From JAEZVV01 sp036652035 (GTDB lineage Bacteria > Pseudomonadota > Gammaproteobacteria > Burkholderiales > Burkholderiaceae_F): a DNA stretch of 8,549 bases. Of the stretch, positions 8,392 through 8,549 are shown one piece after another; position 1 is the stretch's first letter, and the number at the start of each line of letters is the position of its first letter. Location: the NCBI GenBank assembly GCA_036652035.1, contig JAVVWR010000086.1, positions 1-8,549 of the forward strand, read 5' to 3'. The position numbers were made by a program, and so were the translations under genes. The notes beneath the pieces were generated by a model, which worked only from the letters and a program-made list of their open reading frames with translations, was not told where the DNA came from and did not search any database.

Positions 8392-8549
8392 ATGAAGTGG
8401 ACCGACACCACCGACATCGCGATCGCCCTGACCGAGCAGCACGTCGGGGTCGATCCGCAATACGTTCGCTTCACCGATTTGCATCGCTGGGTGACCGAGC
8501 TGCCGGGTTTCGCTGACGACGCCCAGCGTTCGAACGAGAAAATTCTTGA
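8392..8549 (+). CDS. iscX: IscX (YfhJ family), 3' end cut by the window edge
   Basis: IscX is a small acidic protein that binds IscS and iron and modulates the rate of cluster assembly, depending on iron level. The visible part opens MKWTDTTDIAIALTEQH and runs through VRFTDLHRW and SNEKIL, matching E. coli IscX (66 residues) along its length. Forty-nine codons plus two bases of the next are present. The last three bases read TGA but are out of frame, so this is not the end of the gene; about 15 residues are missing. AGAGG (8382-8386) lies five bases before the ATG, and the gap to fdx is nine bases. Confidence 0.93.
   Translation, partial: MKWTDTTDIAIALTEQHVGVDPQYVRFTDLHRWVTELPGFADDAQRSNEKIL

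Noticed and set aside
8547..8549. Terminal TGA as the stop codon of iscX
   Set aside because: Reading from ATG8392, the last complete codon ends at 8547, so TGA is out of frame; the final GA is the start of the next codon, probably Glu as in E. coli.

Overview
This window carries a complete housekeeping iron-sulfur cluster (ISC) operon on the plus strand. It is preceded by the nucleotide-excision-repair gene uvrB and a small gene for a low-molecular-weight protein tyrosine phosphatase. All recognised genes are on the plus strand. The high G+C content, the protein sequences and the order uvrB - phosphatase - iscR-iscS-iscU-iscA-hscB-hscA-fdx-iscX point to a betaproteobacterium. The Rhodocyclales (Azoarcus/Thauera/Aromatoleum type) is a plausible but unproven placement, resting on remembered gene order and general protein similarity.

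Layout. Positions 1-130 are an upstream region with only a weak promoter candidate. uvrB fills 131-2179. A 191-base gap (2180-2370) has no gene but several inverted repeats, the last of which overlaps the ribosome binding site of the next gene. The phosphatase gene lies at 2371-2859. The gap 2860-3029 holds the clearest regulatory signal of the window: a near-consensus sigma-70 promoter (TTGACT, 17-base spacer, TAAAAT) embedded in two 25-base sites resembling type 1 IscR operators. From there the isc genes run tightly packed to the right edge, which cuts iscX about 15 codons before its expected end. The only sizeable gap inside the operon is iscA-hscB (90 bases), which contains a GC-rich hairpin.

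How the genes work together. IscS takes sulfur from cysteine. IscU is the scaffold on which the cluster is built, with electrons from the Fdx ferredoxin. HscB and HscA (a dedicated J-protein/Hsp70 pair) release the cluster from IscU. IscA acts as an A-type carrier or iron-binding protein, and IscX tunes IscS activity. IscR, itself a [2Fe-2S] protein, senses cluster supply and should repress the operon through the two upstream sites. All cofactor and catalytic residues checked in each protein are present, so the system looks functional and canonical. I found no undescribed system. The points worth a second look are regulatory: the paired IscR sites, the structured uvrB-phosphatase gap, the iscA-hscB hairpin, and three starts lacking a clear Shine-Dalgarno sequence.
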